Of a stretch of 64,000 nucleotides of DNA, positions 7,995 through 17,760 are shown piece after piece. The notes beneath the pieces were generated by a model. It ran no database searches. It was not told the DNA's origin and saw only the letters and a program-made list of their open reading frames with translations. This stretch comes from Barnesiella viscericola DSM 18177. Its GTDB lineage: Bacteria; Bacteroidota; Bacteroidia; Bacteroidales; Barnesiellaceae. How positions within the stretch are numbered: position 1 is the stretch's first letter; each line of letters begins with the position of its first letter. The stretch covers positions 2,730,001 through 2,794,000 of the forward strand of contig NZ_CP007034.1 in the NCBI RefSeq assembly GCF_000512915.1, in the 5' to 3' direction. Both the position numbers and the translations under genes were made by a program.

Positions 7995-8002
7995 AAATTA
8001 TT
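7995..8002 (-). promoter_or_regulatory. Putative -7 box for galM
   Basis: The minus-strand TAATTTTG matches TAnnTTTG. It ends four bases upstream of the annotated ATG, so the transcript would be almost leaderless or the box is fortuitous. No clear -33 element was found. Confidence 0.3.
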
Positions 8003-8027
8003 TTTCTATTTAAGGTGTAAACTAAAA

Positions 8028-8070
8028 AGAAGCAAAAGCACCAAGTGCGTAGATGCTTTTGCTTCTTTAT
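8028..8070 (-). terminator. Intrinsic terminator after the GH3 gene
   Basis: AAAGAAGCAAAAGCA and TGCTTTTGCTTCTTT form a 15-bp stem with a loop of about 12 bases. On the minus strand the second arm ends in a T-rich tail. It lies between GH3 and galM. Confidence 0.65.
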
Positions 8071-8107
8071 TATGAAATAACGAGATTTTACATAACCGGC
8101 AAAATCA

Positions 8108-10327
8108 TCATTTATACGAGAACCGGACAGTCGATCGTATGTCGGTAGAAGATGCGCCGATCATAGCTTTGAATTTACCGGGTTCGGCAATCCATTCGTG
8201 TTTGGAGTCGTCGAAGAATTTCAGGTCATCGGGGGTAATTGAAAATGAGACTTCCGTTGTCTGACCGGGAGCAAGATGGATTTTTCTAAATCCTTTGAGT
8301 TCCTTTACAGGACGAGGAAGGGATGATTTTTCATCTTGGATGTAGAGTTGGACTGTTTCTTTTCCGTCTACATCGCCGGTATTGATAACGGGTACTGTAA
8401 CCGTGATTGTTCCGTTATCCGACATTTCTTTTGAGGAAAGTGCGGCTTTTCCGTATTTGAATGTCGTATAACTCAGACCATGCCCGAACGGGAATAGTGC
8501 CGGAATCTTCTTGGTGTCATGCCAGCGGTACCCCACGAATATATCTTCGAGATATTCTTGTTGCGGACCCTTGCCGGGGATTTCGATACCCGGATACGAA
8601 ATTTCACCGAAATGGTGTGCTCCATTATCTTCCAGCCGTTTCGGGAAAGAGAAAGGCAGTTTGCCGCTGGGATTGGCTTTGCCTGAAATCACATCAGCCA
8701 TCGACGGTCCTATCATGGTGCCAAGATACCAACTTTGTAAAATCGCAGGGACTTTATCGACCCACGGCATAGCGTATGCATTGCCCGAGATATTTGCCAC
8801 GACGAGATTGGGGTTTACTGCAACCAGATCCTCAATCAGCTTGTCCTGATTCCACGGCAGGTTGTATTCGCGGCGGTCGGTCGATTCGCACTCCTGAAAG
8901 CCGTTTTTATTCAATCCGCCGATGTAGATAACGACATCGGCTTTCTTTGCCAACTCCACGGCTTCATTATGCAGTGAATCGAGAATTTCATCAGGAATAA
9001 TTTCTTCCCACCCAAAGAACGGACGACCCGTGCGGTAACCTTCGGCGAACTTCACTCCGTTGCCATAAGTTTCACGTATAGCTTCAAGAGGTGTGAACAT
9101 ATCTTTGGCTTTGAGTTCCGACGAACCGCCACCATCGGAGAGTATACGTACTGCATTCTCACCTACTACAAGGACATTGTCGTACTTGGCAGGATCGAGC
9201 GGAAGCAGTCCGTTGTTTTTCAGCAGGACAATTGCCTCGACAGCCACCTGTTTTGCTGCGGCATAGTGCTCAGGAGTAGTCATCGAACCGAACGGCTTGT
9301 CGGTATTCATTGCAGTCCGGAAGATCAGACGCAGAATGTTGCGGGCTTTGTCATCGACTGTTGATTCGGGAATCTCACCACGCTTGATCATTTCGAGATA
9401 AGGGGTAGCCAGATAGAAAGCATCGTAACCGTACATCGACTCGGTTGCAAGTCCATCGGTATAAGATCCCATTTCGATGTCAAGACCGTTAAGAGCCGCC
9501 TGTTTTGTGTCGTGTGTAGCACCCCAGTCGGAAACAACAGCACCGTCGAATCCCCATTCGCCACGCAGAATATCATTGAGCAAGCGGGCATTATGGCAAC
9601 AATGCTCATCCCACACTCTGTTATAGGCACCCATTACGCTCCATGCCTTGCCTTCCTGCACGGCTCGTTTGAAAGCGGGGAGGTATATTTCATATAGTGC
9701 ACGGTCCGATACCTTGACATTGACATTATCGCGCCATTTTTCCTGATTGTTAAGAGCGAAATGTTTCACACAGGCTGCCACGCCGTTTTTTTGAAGTTCC
9801 TGAATATAGGGAACAGCCATTTCACCGGCAAGATACGGGTCTTCGCCCATATACTCGAAGTTCCGTCCATTGAGCGGGGTGCGCGATATATTCACTCCCG
9901 GTCCGAGAAGTATATCTTTTTCGCGGTAACGGGCTTCTTCGCCGACACTTTTGCCATACAATGCCGATAATTCCGGATTCCATGTGGCGGCAAGTGCCGT
10001 AAGGGCGGGAAATACCGTACAGGAATCATTGGTCCAGTTTGCATAGTCCCAGTTATCCCAGTTAAATTCGGCACGGACACCGTGAGGTCCGTCGCTCAGC
10101 CATACTTCGGGAATCCCGAGCCGGCGTACACCTGCCGATGAGAATTTGCTTTGCGCATGGCATAACGCAACCTTTTCTTCGAGTGTCATGCGGGAGAGCG
10201 CATCCTCTACGCGTTCTTCGATAGGCTTGCTCCTGTCCAGATAGACCGGGAGGTCTGCCCGAGCGGAAACAGGCAGTAAACCGGCAGCAAGAACCGCCGA
10301 TAAAATAATCTTTTGAATTTGTACCAT
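8108..10327 (-). CDS. GH3 family beta-glucosidase-type glycoside hydrolase
   Basis: The 739-residue enzyme hydrolyses terminal beta-linked sugars with retention. It has a type I signal peptide (MVQIQKIILSAVLAAGLLPVSARA) and no lipobox, so it is periplasmic. The N-terminal TIM barrel carries WLSDGPHGVR, KHFALNNQE and GFDGAVVSDWGATHD, where Asp267 is the expected nucleophile. The second alpha/beta domain (about residues 375-590) includes EIPGKGPQQEYLEDIFVGYRW. The C-terminal fibronectin III-like domain is complete. Length is normal for the family. It follows GH97 by 34 bases in a minus-strand operon with the regulators. Exact linkage specificity cannot be read from sequence. Confidence 0.92.
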   Translation of the reverse strand: MVQIQKIILSAVLAAGLLPVSARADLPVYLDRSKPIEERVEDALSRMTLEEKVALCHAQSKFSSAGVRRLGIPEVWLSDGPHGVRAEFNWDNWDYANWTNDSCTVFPALTALAATWNPELSALYGKSVGEEARYREKDILLGPGVNISRTPLNGRNFEYMGEDPYLAGEMAVPYIQELQKNGVAACVKHFALNNQEKWRDNVNVKVSDRALYEIYLPAFKRAVQEGKAWSVMGAYNRVWDEHCCHNARLLNDILRGEWGFDGAVVSDWGATHDTKQAALNGLDIEMGSYTDGLATESMYGYDAFYLATPYLEMIKRGEIPESTVDDKARNILRLIFRTAMNTDKPFGSMTTPEHYAAAKQVAVEAIVLLKNNGLLPLDPAKYDNVLVVGENAVRILSDGGGSSELKAKDMFTPLEAIRETYGNGVKFAEGYRTGRPFFGWEEIIPDEILDSLHNEAVELAKKADVVIYIGGLNKNGFQECESTDRREYNLPWNQDKLIEDLVAVNPNLVVANISGNAYAMPWVDKVPAILQSWYLGTMIGPSMADVISGKANPSGKLPFSFPKRLEDNGAHHFGEISYPGIEIPGKGPQQEYLEDIFVGYRWHDTKKIPALFPFGHGLSYTTFKYGKAALSSKEMSDNGTITVTVPVINTGDVDGKETVQLYIQDEKSSLPRPVKELKGFRKIHLAPGQTTEVSFSITPDDLKFFDDSKHEWIAEPGKFKAMIGASSTDIRSTVRFSYK

Positions 10328-10361
10328 ATAGGAGTGTGTTTAATTAGTCGATCCCTCTTGT

Positions 10362-12473
10362 TTAAATTATAGGTTTGAGCGATATGGCAAACCCTCCGGC
10401 TACTGCCATGCGCACTTGAATATTGTCGCTGCTATTGACTTCGCGGGTCGAAATCGAGTAGTCGTTGCTGTTCGTGTAACCGTTTGCCCTCTTTCCGTCT
10501 GCGTAAATAGTTGCCATATATTTCATGTCCGGATCGAGGAAATCAAGATCCAATACAACGTCGCGTGCTTCTTCGGCATTGACACCGCCGACAAACCAGT
10601 CGTCACTGTTCTTGTCTTTACGCGCCACGATGATAAATTCGCCCGGCTCGGCATCGATATACCGGCTCTCGCTCCAATCCAAAGGAACGTCTTTAATGAA
10701 CTGGAATGCATCCATTTTGCGTTCGTAGTTATCGGGAGTGTCGGCAGCCATCTGTAAAGGCGAATACATTGTCATATACAATCCTAACTGATTGGCGATG
10801 GTGGCATTTTTGTGGAGCTTATTGCCGAGGGCTGTTTTAGACAGATCCATCTCAAAGATACCGGGAGTGAAATCCATCGGACCGCCTTTGAGCCGTGTAA
10901 ACGGCAATATGGTGCAATGCTTCGGCGACATGGCCTGGTATTCCTGTCCCATAGCACTTTCGTTTCCGACGAGATTGGGATATGTGCGGCACAGTCCGGT
11001 AGGACGCACGGCTTCATGGGCATTCACCATAATATGCTTGTCGGCAGCCTTTTTGACCGCATTCAGGTAATGGCTCACCTGCTTCTGGCTATAATGATGC
11101 TCTCCACGGGGAATGATATTTCCTACATATCCGCTCTTGACGACATCGTAGCCATATTTTTTCATCAGATCGTAAGCCTTGTCCATGTGCCGGTCGTAAT
11201 TATCCACAGCCGCTGATGTCTCGTGATGCATCATAAGCCGGATGCCTTTGTCGTGAGCATATTTGTTAAGGGCGGCAATATCAAAGTCCGGATACGGTGT
11301 TACAAAATCGAATACATAGTCTTTCTCTTTTCCGAACCAATCCTCCCAACCTATATTCCAGCCTTCAACGAGAAGTTGATCGAAGCCGTGACGTGCGGCA
11401 AAGTCGATATAACGGCGCACATTTTCGTTGTTGGCTGCATGACGACCGTTAGGCTTGGCTTTCGAGTAATCGAATGTGGAGAGATCGAAATTTTCGGCAT
11501 CGGTATAGTTCCATGAACTTGCGCCTGTAATCATCTCCCACCATACGCCCATATATTTTGTAGGATGAATCCATGAAACATCGTCGAGCGCGCAAGGATC
11601 GTTCAGGTTAAGGATGAGATTCGAAGCCAAGATATCGGTGGCTTTCTCGCCGATAGTCACTGTGCGCCAAGGGGTTTTGAACGGGGTATCGAAAGTAGCC
11701 ATAGTGCCGTCAGGACCGGGCGTAAGGTGAGCCTTGAATACCAAAGTGCTATCGTCGAGATCGAGGTGCATCGCAGGGAAATCGACCAAAGCCGCTTCGT
11801 GCAGGCTCAGATACAAGCCATCGTCGGTTTTTAGCAGCAGAGCTGTTTGTACGCCGGTCGGCGAAAAGCGTTGCGACGAAACGTTAGGCATGAACTCATC
11901 GTCGGCATGGCTGCGGATTTCACTGAGCCGCGAACGGGTATATTCGTATTCCTGAGTATCGTAATCGCCGGGAATCCACCATGCGGTGTGGTCGCCCGCC
12001 ATCGCAAACTGCGTCATCTCGTCGGTGACGACATACTGTTTTGCAGGTTGTTCGGGGAAGAGATACCGGAAACCGAACCCATCGTCATAGACACGGAATT
12101 CAATATTCATCTTTAAATCACCCCGACTCAGGTTCACCGCCATCTGACGGTAGTTATTTACAATGGAATCATTTTCGCCCCATACAGGAGCCCATGTTTC
12201 ATGGGTTTCCGAACTATTTACTCCGTCCATGCGAAAGCCGCCGGTCAGCGGTTCGGCATCCTTGATTTCGAATCCCATGAGCGAGTTCGCTACTATGGGA
12301 CGGTCTTTGTAAGTTGCCGAATAGGTCGGTTCGCCCTGAGGAGTAAGGCAAAATTTGATTTCGATATTGCCGTCGGGAGACGACACGGTTTCTGTCCGGT
12401 CTGCCGAGCATGCGACAGACAGAGCAGTGGCAAGCAAAAGCAATGCCATCAAAGGGTGTTGTATCTTTTTCAT
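10362..12473 (-). CDS. GH97 family, inverting (SusB-like) alpha-glucosidase
   Basis: The 703-residue enzyme belongs to the same GH97 branch as B. thetaiotaomicron SusB. Glutamates at about 370 (LLVEGWN), 418 (MMHHETS), 487 (VNAHEAVRPTG) and 511 (MGQEYQ) have the spacing 48/69/24, the same as SusB E391/E439/E508/E532, where 439 and 508 act as bases and 532 as acid in a calcium-dependent inverting mechanism. The signal peptide ends LSVAC, a slightly atypical lipobox. Its ATG overlaps the fecR stop by four bases, so enzyme and anti-sigma factor are co-translated, an unusual arrangement that ties some enzyme production to regulator expression. Confidence 0.9.
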   Translation of the reverse strand: MKKIQHPLMALLLLATALSVACSADRTETVSSPDGNIEIKFCLTPQGEPTYSATYKDRPIVANSLMGFEIKDAEPLTGGFRMDGVNSSETHETWAPVWGENDSIVNNYRQMAVNLSRGDLKMNIEFRVYDDGFGFRYLFPEQPAKQYVVTDEMTQFAMAGDHTAWWIPGDYDTQEYEYTRSRLSEIRSHADDEFMPNVSSQRFSPTGVQTALLLKTDDGLYLSLHEAALVDFPAMHLDLDDSTLVFKAHLTPGPDGTMATFDTPFKTPWRTVTIGEKATDILASNLILNLNDPCALDDVSWIHPTKYMGVWWEMITGASSWNYTDAENFDLSTFDYSKAKPNGRHAANNENVRRYIDFAARHGFDQLLVEGWNIGWEDWFGKEKDYVFDFVTPYPDFDIAALNKYAHDKGIRLMMHHETSAAVDNYDRHMDKAYDLMKKYGYDVVKSGYVGNIIPRGEHHYSQKQVSHYLNAVKKAADKHIMVNAHEAVRPTGLCRTYPNLVGNESAMGQEYQAMSPKHCTILPFTRLKGGPMDFTPGIFEMDLSKTALGNKLHKNATIANQLGLYMTMYSPLQMAADTPDNYERKMDAFQFIKDVPLDWSESRYIDAEPGEFIIVARKDKNSDDWFVGGVNAEEARDVVLDLDFLDPDMKYMATIYADGKRANGYTNSNDYSISTREVNSSDNIQVRMAVAGGFAISLKPII

Positions 12474-13498
12474 AATGGTGTTATGTGGATGATCTGAGGT
12501 GAACTTATTGAATCGGATGTATGACTGTCGCTGTCGGTAATGCAGACAACCGGTGCTGTCAATTGGAAAAGGCTCATTATCTCGGTGAGGCTCTCTCCTT
12601 TCAATATAAACCGGAAAGTGTAGCCGGTCAGAGCGGGGTCAATATCAAACTCGACATTATAAATCTGCTGCAATCGGCGACAGATGTCATGAATCGGCTC
12701 ATCTTCAAAAATAAGGATTCCATTGCGCCATGCACAATACCTATCCGGATCGACATCTTTACAGATAACCGACTTCCCATCCCGAATTGTCAGATGTTCG
12801 CCGGGCTGCAACGACACGCTGTTTTCGGCATCGGCAGCCACGACTTTCCCTTCGACCAAAGTTACCGAAGTGTTCCGGTCATAAGCATTGACATTGAATT
12901 CGGTACCGATTGCAGTGACAGTCATATTGGCTGTATGGACATTGAAAGGATGCGACGCATCGGCATGGACATCGAAATAAGCCTCGCCGTGGAGATTGAC
13001 ATCGCGGCTGTCGCCGCCCATATCCTGCGAATATACCAAAGCACTGTTCGCATTCAACCATACGACGGAGCCATCGGGAAGCGATGCTTTGCTCGTGCAT
13101 CCATAATCGGTAGAGAGAGTTACTTCTTGATGTACGGTATTGCCGGTCCTGTGGAAGAAATATATGGTGACGGCGAGCAACGGCAGGATCGCCACTGCCG
13201 CAACCCTCGACCAAAACACAAACAGCTTCCGCATCATGCCGAATCCTCGCGGCATGATTCCGGTTCTTATCAGCAACTTCCGTTCAGCCTTTTCAATATC
13301 GCTGTCAGTGACCTCGAATGACGGGTTCAAGGCTTCCCAAATATCTTGCTGTTCAAAGAAAAGTTTTTTATTCTCCGAAGAGAGTTCAATCCATTTCCGA
13401 AGCCGATCGATTTCATCAGGTGTCGCATCACCGCCGAAATAGCGGGCTATGATGATATCCATATTCATGTTGTCGTTATCCATGTGATTCATATCCAT
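12470..13498 (-). CDS. FecR-type anti-sigma factor
   Basis: The 342-residue inner-membrane regulator has a cytoplasmic N-terminal sigma-binding region (MDIIIARYFGGDATPDEIDRL and on), one transmembrane helix at about residues 90-112 (VAAVAILPLLAVTIYFF) and a periplasmic FecR domain. The FecR domain includes LPDGSVVWLNANSALVY, GEAYFDV, VTAIGTEFNVNAY and LQPGEH. The C-terminal STN-like region DEPIHDICRRLQQIYNVEFDI would contact the signalling domain of SusC. The N-terminus is rich in Met, Asn and Asp, so the true start could be a few codons further in. It sits 14 bases after the sigma gene. Confidence 0.9.
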   Translation of the reverse strand: MDMNHMDNDNMNMDIIIARYFGGDATPDEIDRLRKWIELSSENKKLFFEQQDIWEALNPSFEVTDSDIEKAERKLLIRTGIMPRGFGMMRKLFVFWSRVAAVAILPLLAVTIYFFHRTGNTVHQEVTLSTDYGCTSKASLPDGSVVWLNANSALVYSQDMGGDSRDVNLHGEAYFDVHADASHPFNVHTANMTVTAIGTEFNVNAYDRNTSVTLVEGKVVAADAENSVSLQPGEHLTIRDGKSVICKDVDPDRYCAWRNGILIFEDEPIHDICRRLQQIYNVEFDIDPALTGYTFRFILKGESLTEIMSLFQLTAPVVCITDSDSHTSDSISSPQIIHITPL

Positions 13499-13512
13499 AT
13501 ATTATTGGTATA

Positions 13513-14100
13513 TTATAGGAAATTACAAGCGCATAAGGTTATAAACAGCAGCACCCTATAAATCTGCAAATTATGTTGAAGAAATTTAAGAGCTTTGCTT
13601 ATACGTGCTTCAACGGTGCGTACAGATATATCGAGACGTTGGGCAATCTCTGCATATTTCAGTTTTTCCTGTCTGCTGAGCAGCAATGTCTCACGGACCT
13701 CCGGATCGAGTTTTGCCAATGCCGTTTCGTATGCGCCATACAATTCCGAAAAAAACATATGCTCTTCGGGCGACAGCGAAAGAATTATTTCATGGTTCAT
13801 ATCCTGATATTGCATCTTGACTTTCGTATGTCTCAGCTCGTTAAGAGCGAGATTCTGGACAAGCGATATCAGATAAGAGCTGATGGAGGTATCTGTTTCC
13901 AGTCTTTTACGATTGGTCCAGAGTTTGATAAATGCCTCCTGCACAATGTCTTCACAAGTGCTTTTATCCGGGATAAAGCGGGCTGTGAAACGGACAAGAT
14001 CAGCATAATACCGATGAAAAATTTTCACAAAGGCTTCGTGGCTGTCAATTTTGAGGGCTGCCACCAAAAGCGCATCGTTCTTACATTCTTCGGTTGTCAT
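13513..14100 (-). CDS. ECF-type RNA polymerase sigma factor (PUL regulator)
   Basis: The 195-residue sigma-70 family protein has region 2 (DLVRFTARFIPDKSTCEDIVQEAFIKLW, about residues 34-62) and region 4 (LKYAEIAQRLDISVRTVEARISKALKFL, about 148-176). With the adjacent FecR and the STN-bearing SusC it forms the standard Bacteroidetes trans-envelope switch: ligand import by SusC relieves FecR and frees the sigma factor to transcribe the PUL. It is divergently oriented to susC. Its promoter contains a perfect palindrome, suggesting a further layer of control. Confidence 0.92.
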   Translation of the reverse strand: MTTEECKNDALLVAALKIDSHEAFVKIFHRYYADLVRFTARFIPDKSTCEDIVQEAFIKLWTNRKRLETDTSISSYLISLVQNLALNELRHTKVKMQYQDMNHEIILSLSPEEHMFFSELYGAYETALAKLDPEVRETLLLSRQEKLKYAEIAQRLDISVRTVEARISKALKFLQHNLQIYRVLLFITLCACNFL

Positions 14101-14116
14101 TTCATGGTATTTTTTG

Positions 14117-14147
14117 CGAAAGTATGGAGAACGTTCTCAAAAACCAA
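14117..14147 (-). promoter_or_regulatory. Sigma-factor gene promoter with a 12-bp palindromic operator
   Basis: On the minus strand TTG (14147-14145), a 20-base spacer and TACTTTCG (14124-14117) resemble the -33/-7 promoter; the -7 box has one deviation. The spacer contains GAGAACGTTCTC at 14127-14138, a perfect palindrome with a central CG. Its placement between the promoter boxes would let a dimeric repressor block polymerase. Confidence 0.5.
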
Positions 14148-14174
14148 GAGCTTTTAAGGAAATTTTCCCAAACA

Positions 14175-14353
14175 TAAAATTTTGTGATTTTGCGATGTGG
14201 TTTTTTGAAGGTCAAGTGTTTATTAAATATTAAAGTTATGGAAATGCTATAATATACCTTAAAAATACCGCATAAACACATAAACGCTAGCTAAATTTTC
14301 ATGAATGTAAAATTTTGTGATTTTATGATGTGGTTTTTTGAAGGTCAAGTGTT
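14175..14353 (+). repeat. Direct 46-bp repeats, part of a ~133-bp tandem duplication of the susC leader
   Basis: 14175-14220 and 14308-14353 agree at all but two positions, starting TAAAATTTTGTGATTTT and ending GAAGGTCAAGTGTT. The DNA after each copy is also alike: both contain a degenerate ...TAAAGT...GAAAT...CCGCA segment followed by ACATAAAC and TAAATT, and the second unit ends at the susC start codon. This looks like duplication of a promoter/leader unit. No reading frame occupies 14101-14463. Confidence 0.75.
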
Positions 14354-14463
14354 CTTTTAATAAAGTCACCGAAATACTAATTATAAACACAATAAAACCG
14401 CAGAAATATCAATTATATTATAGATATTAAAAAATCACATAAACACCAATTAAATTATTTGTA

Positions 14464-17400
14464 ATGAACAATCTAATACCAATTCCAAGCCGCTACCGAT
14501 TAGGCAAGGCGTTAAGACCGTTTTTGGTCTTGCTTATGCTTTGTATCGGAGCATCGGGCTATGCAGCCGACAACAAGGTCACACTTGATGCCAGGAACGT
14601 AACTCTCAAAAGTGTTCTACGCTCGATCGAGAAACAAACAGACTACCGTTTCTTTTATAGTAAAGAAACAATCAATGTTAATGTCCATGTAACCGTCAAT
14701 GTCCAGAACGAGCCGCTGACGGCTGTCTTGGACAAAATCTTGCCGGCACATGGGATAAACTATGTGATAAACAACAAGAGGATATCATTAAATCAGGCTT
14801 CCTCTGCAACAAAAGACAAGCATATAAAGATTGTCGGCACAGTGACCGACACGCAAGGCGAGCCGCTCATCGCAGCATCAGTTGTGGTAAAGGGCTCCCA
14901 AACGGCAACGGTCACCAATGAAGAGGGTGCGTTTCAATTGAATAACGTAGACCCCAATGCCACATTGAGAGTGTCGTATATCGGATATAAGACCCAGTAT
15001 GTATCCTTGAAAGGGTGTTCCGACATAAAAATCGTACTTCAAGAGGATAGCAAGGGCCTGAGTGAAGCGATTGTCATCGGTTACGGTACTATCGACAAGA
15101 AAGAGCTGACATCTGCCATATCGCATGTCAGCGCCAAAGATTTCCAGTCGGTCGCGGCTACGGATGTGTCCATGCTTATCCAAGGGAAGGTACCGGGACT
15201 TTCGGTAGTGAATACTGCCGCTGCCGACCCGAACTCTGCCGCAAGTCTGCAAATACGCGGCGTATCGTCGCGCGAAGCAAGCGTAAGCCCGCTGATCGTG
15301 CTCGACGGTATCCCAGGAGCAAGCCTGACCAATATCAATCCGAACGACATCGAATCGTTCGACGTGCTTAAAGACGGTGCCGCATCGGCAATCTACGGTA
15401 CCCGCGGTTCCAATGGTGTCATCATCATCACCACAAAGAAAGGTCCTCGCGACGGTAAAACCCATACCACCTATTCGGCAACGTTATCGTGGGACAAAGC
15501 CAACCGCGACCTCGACATGATGAATGCCGAAGATTACCGCAACCTGCGTATCCCTGCGGGTGATGCGGCTGCCGATCTCGGCGCGAGCGAAGATCTCTTC
15601 GACCTCGTGCAACAAGTAGGTTTCAAGCAGCAACACACATTGAGCATCAGTGGCGGTAACGCTAACTCGAACTATCGCGTGACAGTCGATTACCGCAATG
15701 CCGACGGCGTTGAGAGACGCGGTAACCGCGAGGAGTACGGTGCGCGTGCCACAGTAAACCACACCACAAAAGACGGGCTGTTTTCTGTAAACGTGAATGT
15801 TGCTCCCCGCGTAGTTTACCGTAACCTCGCCGACAACGATGTTTTTCGCCGCGCGATCGAAGCAAACCCGACCACACCGGTATGGAATCCCAACGATCCC
15901 AGCCGCTACTACGACTTCACCGACTATAACGGTTTTGTCAATCCCATCGAATCGATGAATTTGGTCAGAAACAAAAGCCAAGAGAAAGTCATCGACTGGG
16001 ACGGTACGCTGAAACTCAACCTGCTTCCGCTATTTATGCCGGATGCCAAATACGAGCAGATACTCAACACACAGGTTACATTTGCCGACCACCAGTACAA
16101 CAACGACGTCAATTACTACGAGCCATCGACGATGAACCAGAATCGCCGCAACGACAGAAAAGGCTACGGTTCGCGTACTTCTAACAACGCCCGCAACCTC
16201 AGCCTTGAATGGATCGGCAATTACAGTATCAACATCAACAAACACAACCTCCGCGCAATGGTCGGATATTCATACCAATATTGGCAGAATTCCGGATTCA
16301 GCAGCGAAAACTATGATTTCGCCAACGATGGTATCGGAGCCGACAACTTGGGTGCAGGCGACGGAATGAAAGAGGAAGGTAATATCGGTATGAGCAGTTA
16401 CAAGAACGACAACAAACTGATCGCATTCTTCGGTCGAGTGAGCTATGACTACGACAGTCGCTATCTGTTCACCGCATCGATGCGCCGCGAAGGGTCGTCG
16501 AAATTCGGTAAGGACCACAAGTGGGGTAATTTCCCTGCTGTTTCAGTCGGTTGGCGCATCTCCAAAGAGAGCTTTATGGAAGGAGCTTCGTCTTGGTTGG
16601 ACGACTTGAAGATTCGTGCAGACTTCGGTGTGACAGGTAACCAAGAGTTCGGTAGCTACCTGTCGCTCGACACCATGGGTCCGTTCGGATACAGCTACTA
16701 CAACGGAGAGTGGATTAAAGTTTGGGGACCCAACAAGAATGTCAATCCGGACCTCCACTGGGAACAAGGCAAAAACTGGAACGTCGGTCTTGATTTCTCG
16801 ATGTTCAACAACCGGCTTTACGGTTCGTTCAACTACTTCCTCCGCCATCAGCAAGACCTGCTCGGCAGCTATCGCGTGCCTATGCCTCCCTATCTGTTCA
16901 CCCACACCTATGTAAACGTGGGTACGATGGAAAATCAGGGCTTCGAGTTCGACATCACTTTCAATGCCGTGCAGACCCGTAATTTCTCCTACACGATGAA
17001 TTTCATCGGTTCCACACAGTCGAACAAGTTCGTGGATTTCAGCAACTCCGAATTCGTCGGTAACGATTATTATGATGTAGCTTACACCGAGATCCCCTAT
17101 CCTAACATTCCCTTGCAACGCATAGAAAAAGGTCGCTCGATCGGCGGATTCCATATGTTCAAGTATGCCGGTATAAGCACCGATGGCGAATGGCTTATCT
17201 ACGACAAGGATGGCGATATCATCCAAGGAATCCAAGGTACAGAAGCCGACCGCCAGTATGTCGGAAACGGTCTGCCCAAGTTCACCCTTTCGACCGGCCA
17301 TAACTTCCGCTATAAGAACTTCGACCTTTCGCTCTTTTTCAGCGGAGCATTCGGGTTCCACATTTTCAACATCCATGATTTCTATTACGGCACACGCAAC

Positions 17401-17733
17401 TTCACCGGGAACACACTCCGCAAGGCATACGGTAAAAACTTCCTGATCTCACCGGATCAGAACCCGATTGTCAGCGACTACTTCCTTGAACGCGGCGATT
17501 ATTTCAAGCTCGACTACCTTACGCTCGGCTACACATTGCCCTTGCGTAATATTCGTTTCTTGAACTCGTTCCGCATCTACGGAACAGTGCGCAACGTGTT
17601 TACTATCACCAAATACAGCGGTATGGACCCGTCGAATTTCAATGTCAATGGACTGAACCCCGGAGCACACAGCGGCCGTGGCTATTATCCCACTACTCGC
17701 CAGTTCCTACTCGGTGTACAGCTTGATTTCTAA
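14464..17733 (+). CDS. susC: SusC-type TonB-dependent outer-membrane glycan importer with STN domain
   Basis: The 1089-residue protein forms the outer-membrane channel that imports oligosaccharides with SusD as lid. After the signal peptide (ends GASGYAAD) comes an STN signalling domain (about 36-112, VTLDARNVTLKSVLRSIEKQ), which contacts FecR. A carboxypeptidase D regulatory-like domain follows (about 122-205, VGTVTDTQGEPLIAASVVVKG). Next are the TonB box region EAIVIGYGT, the plug (VPGLSVVN, LQIRGVSS, PLIVLDGIPG, IYGTRGSNGVIIITTKKG) and a long beta barrel ending in FLLGVQLDF with the terminal aromatic. It heads the plus-strand operon; susD follows after 27 bases. Confidence 0.95.
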   Translation: MNNLIPIPSRYRLGKALRPFLVLLMLCIGASGYAADNKVTLDARNVTLKSVLRSIEKQTDYRFFYSKETINVNVHVTVNVQNEPLTAVLDKILPAHGINYVINNKRISLNQASSATKDKHIKIVGTVTDTQGEPLIAASVVVKGSQTATVTNEEGAFQLNNVDPNATLRVSYIGYKTQYVSLKGCSDIKIVLQEDSKGLSEAIVIGYGTIDKKELTSAISHVSAKDFQSVAATDVSMLIQGKVPGLSVVNTAAADPNSAASLQIRGVSSREASVSPLIVLDGIPGASLTNINPNDIESFDVLKDGAASAIYGTRGSNGVIIITTKKGPRDGKTHTTYSATLSWDKANRDLDMMNAEDYRNLRIPAGDAAADLGASEDLFDLVQQVGFKQQHTLSISGGNANSNYRVTVDYRNADGVERRGNREEYGARATVNHTTKDGLFSVNVNVAPRVVYRNLADNDVFRRAIEANPTTPVWNPNDPSRYYDFTDYNGFVNPIESMNLVRNKSQEKVIDWDGTLKLNLLPLFMPDAKYEQILNTQVTFADHQYNNDVNYYEPSTMNQNRRNDRKGYGSRTSNNARNLSLEWIGNYSININKHNLRAMVGYSYQYWQNSGFSSENYDFANDGIGADNLGAGDGMKEEGNIGMSSYKNDNKLIAFFGRVSYDYDSRYLFTASMRREGSSKFGKDHKWGNFPAVSVGWRISKESFMEGASSWLDDLKIRADFGVTGNQEFGSYLSLDTMGPFGYSYYNGEWIKVWGPNKNVNPDLHWEQGKNWNVGLDFSMFNNRLYGSFNYFLRHQQDLLGSYRVPMPPYLFTHTYVNVGTMENQGFEFDITFNAVQTRNFSYTMNFIGSTQSNKFVDFSNSEFVGNDYYDVAYTEIPYPNIPLQRIEKGRSIGGFHMFKYAGISTDGEWLIYDKDGDIIQGIQGTEADRQYVGNGLPKFTLSTGHNFRYKNFDLSLFFSGAFGFHIFNIHDFYYGTRNFTGNTLRKAYGKNFLISPDQNPIVSDYFLERGDYFKLDYLTLGYTLPLRNIRFLNSFRIYGTVRNVFTITKYSGMDPSNFNVNGLNPGAHSGRGYYPTTRQFLLGVQLDF

Positions 17734-17760
17734 TCAATATCAAACAAAAATCAAATTACA

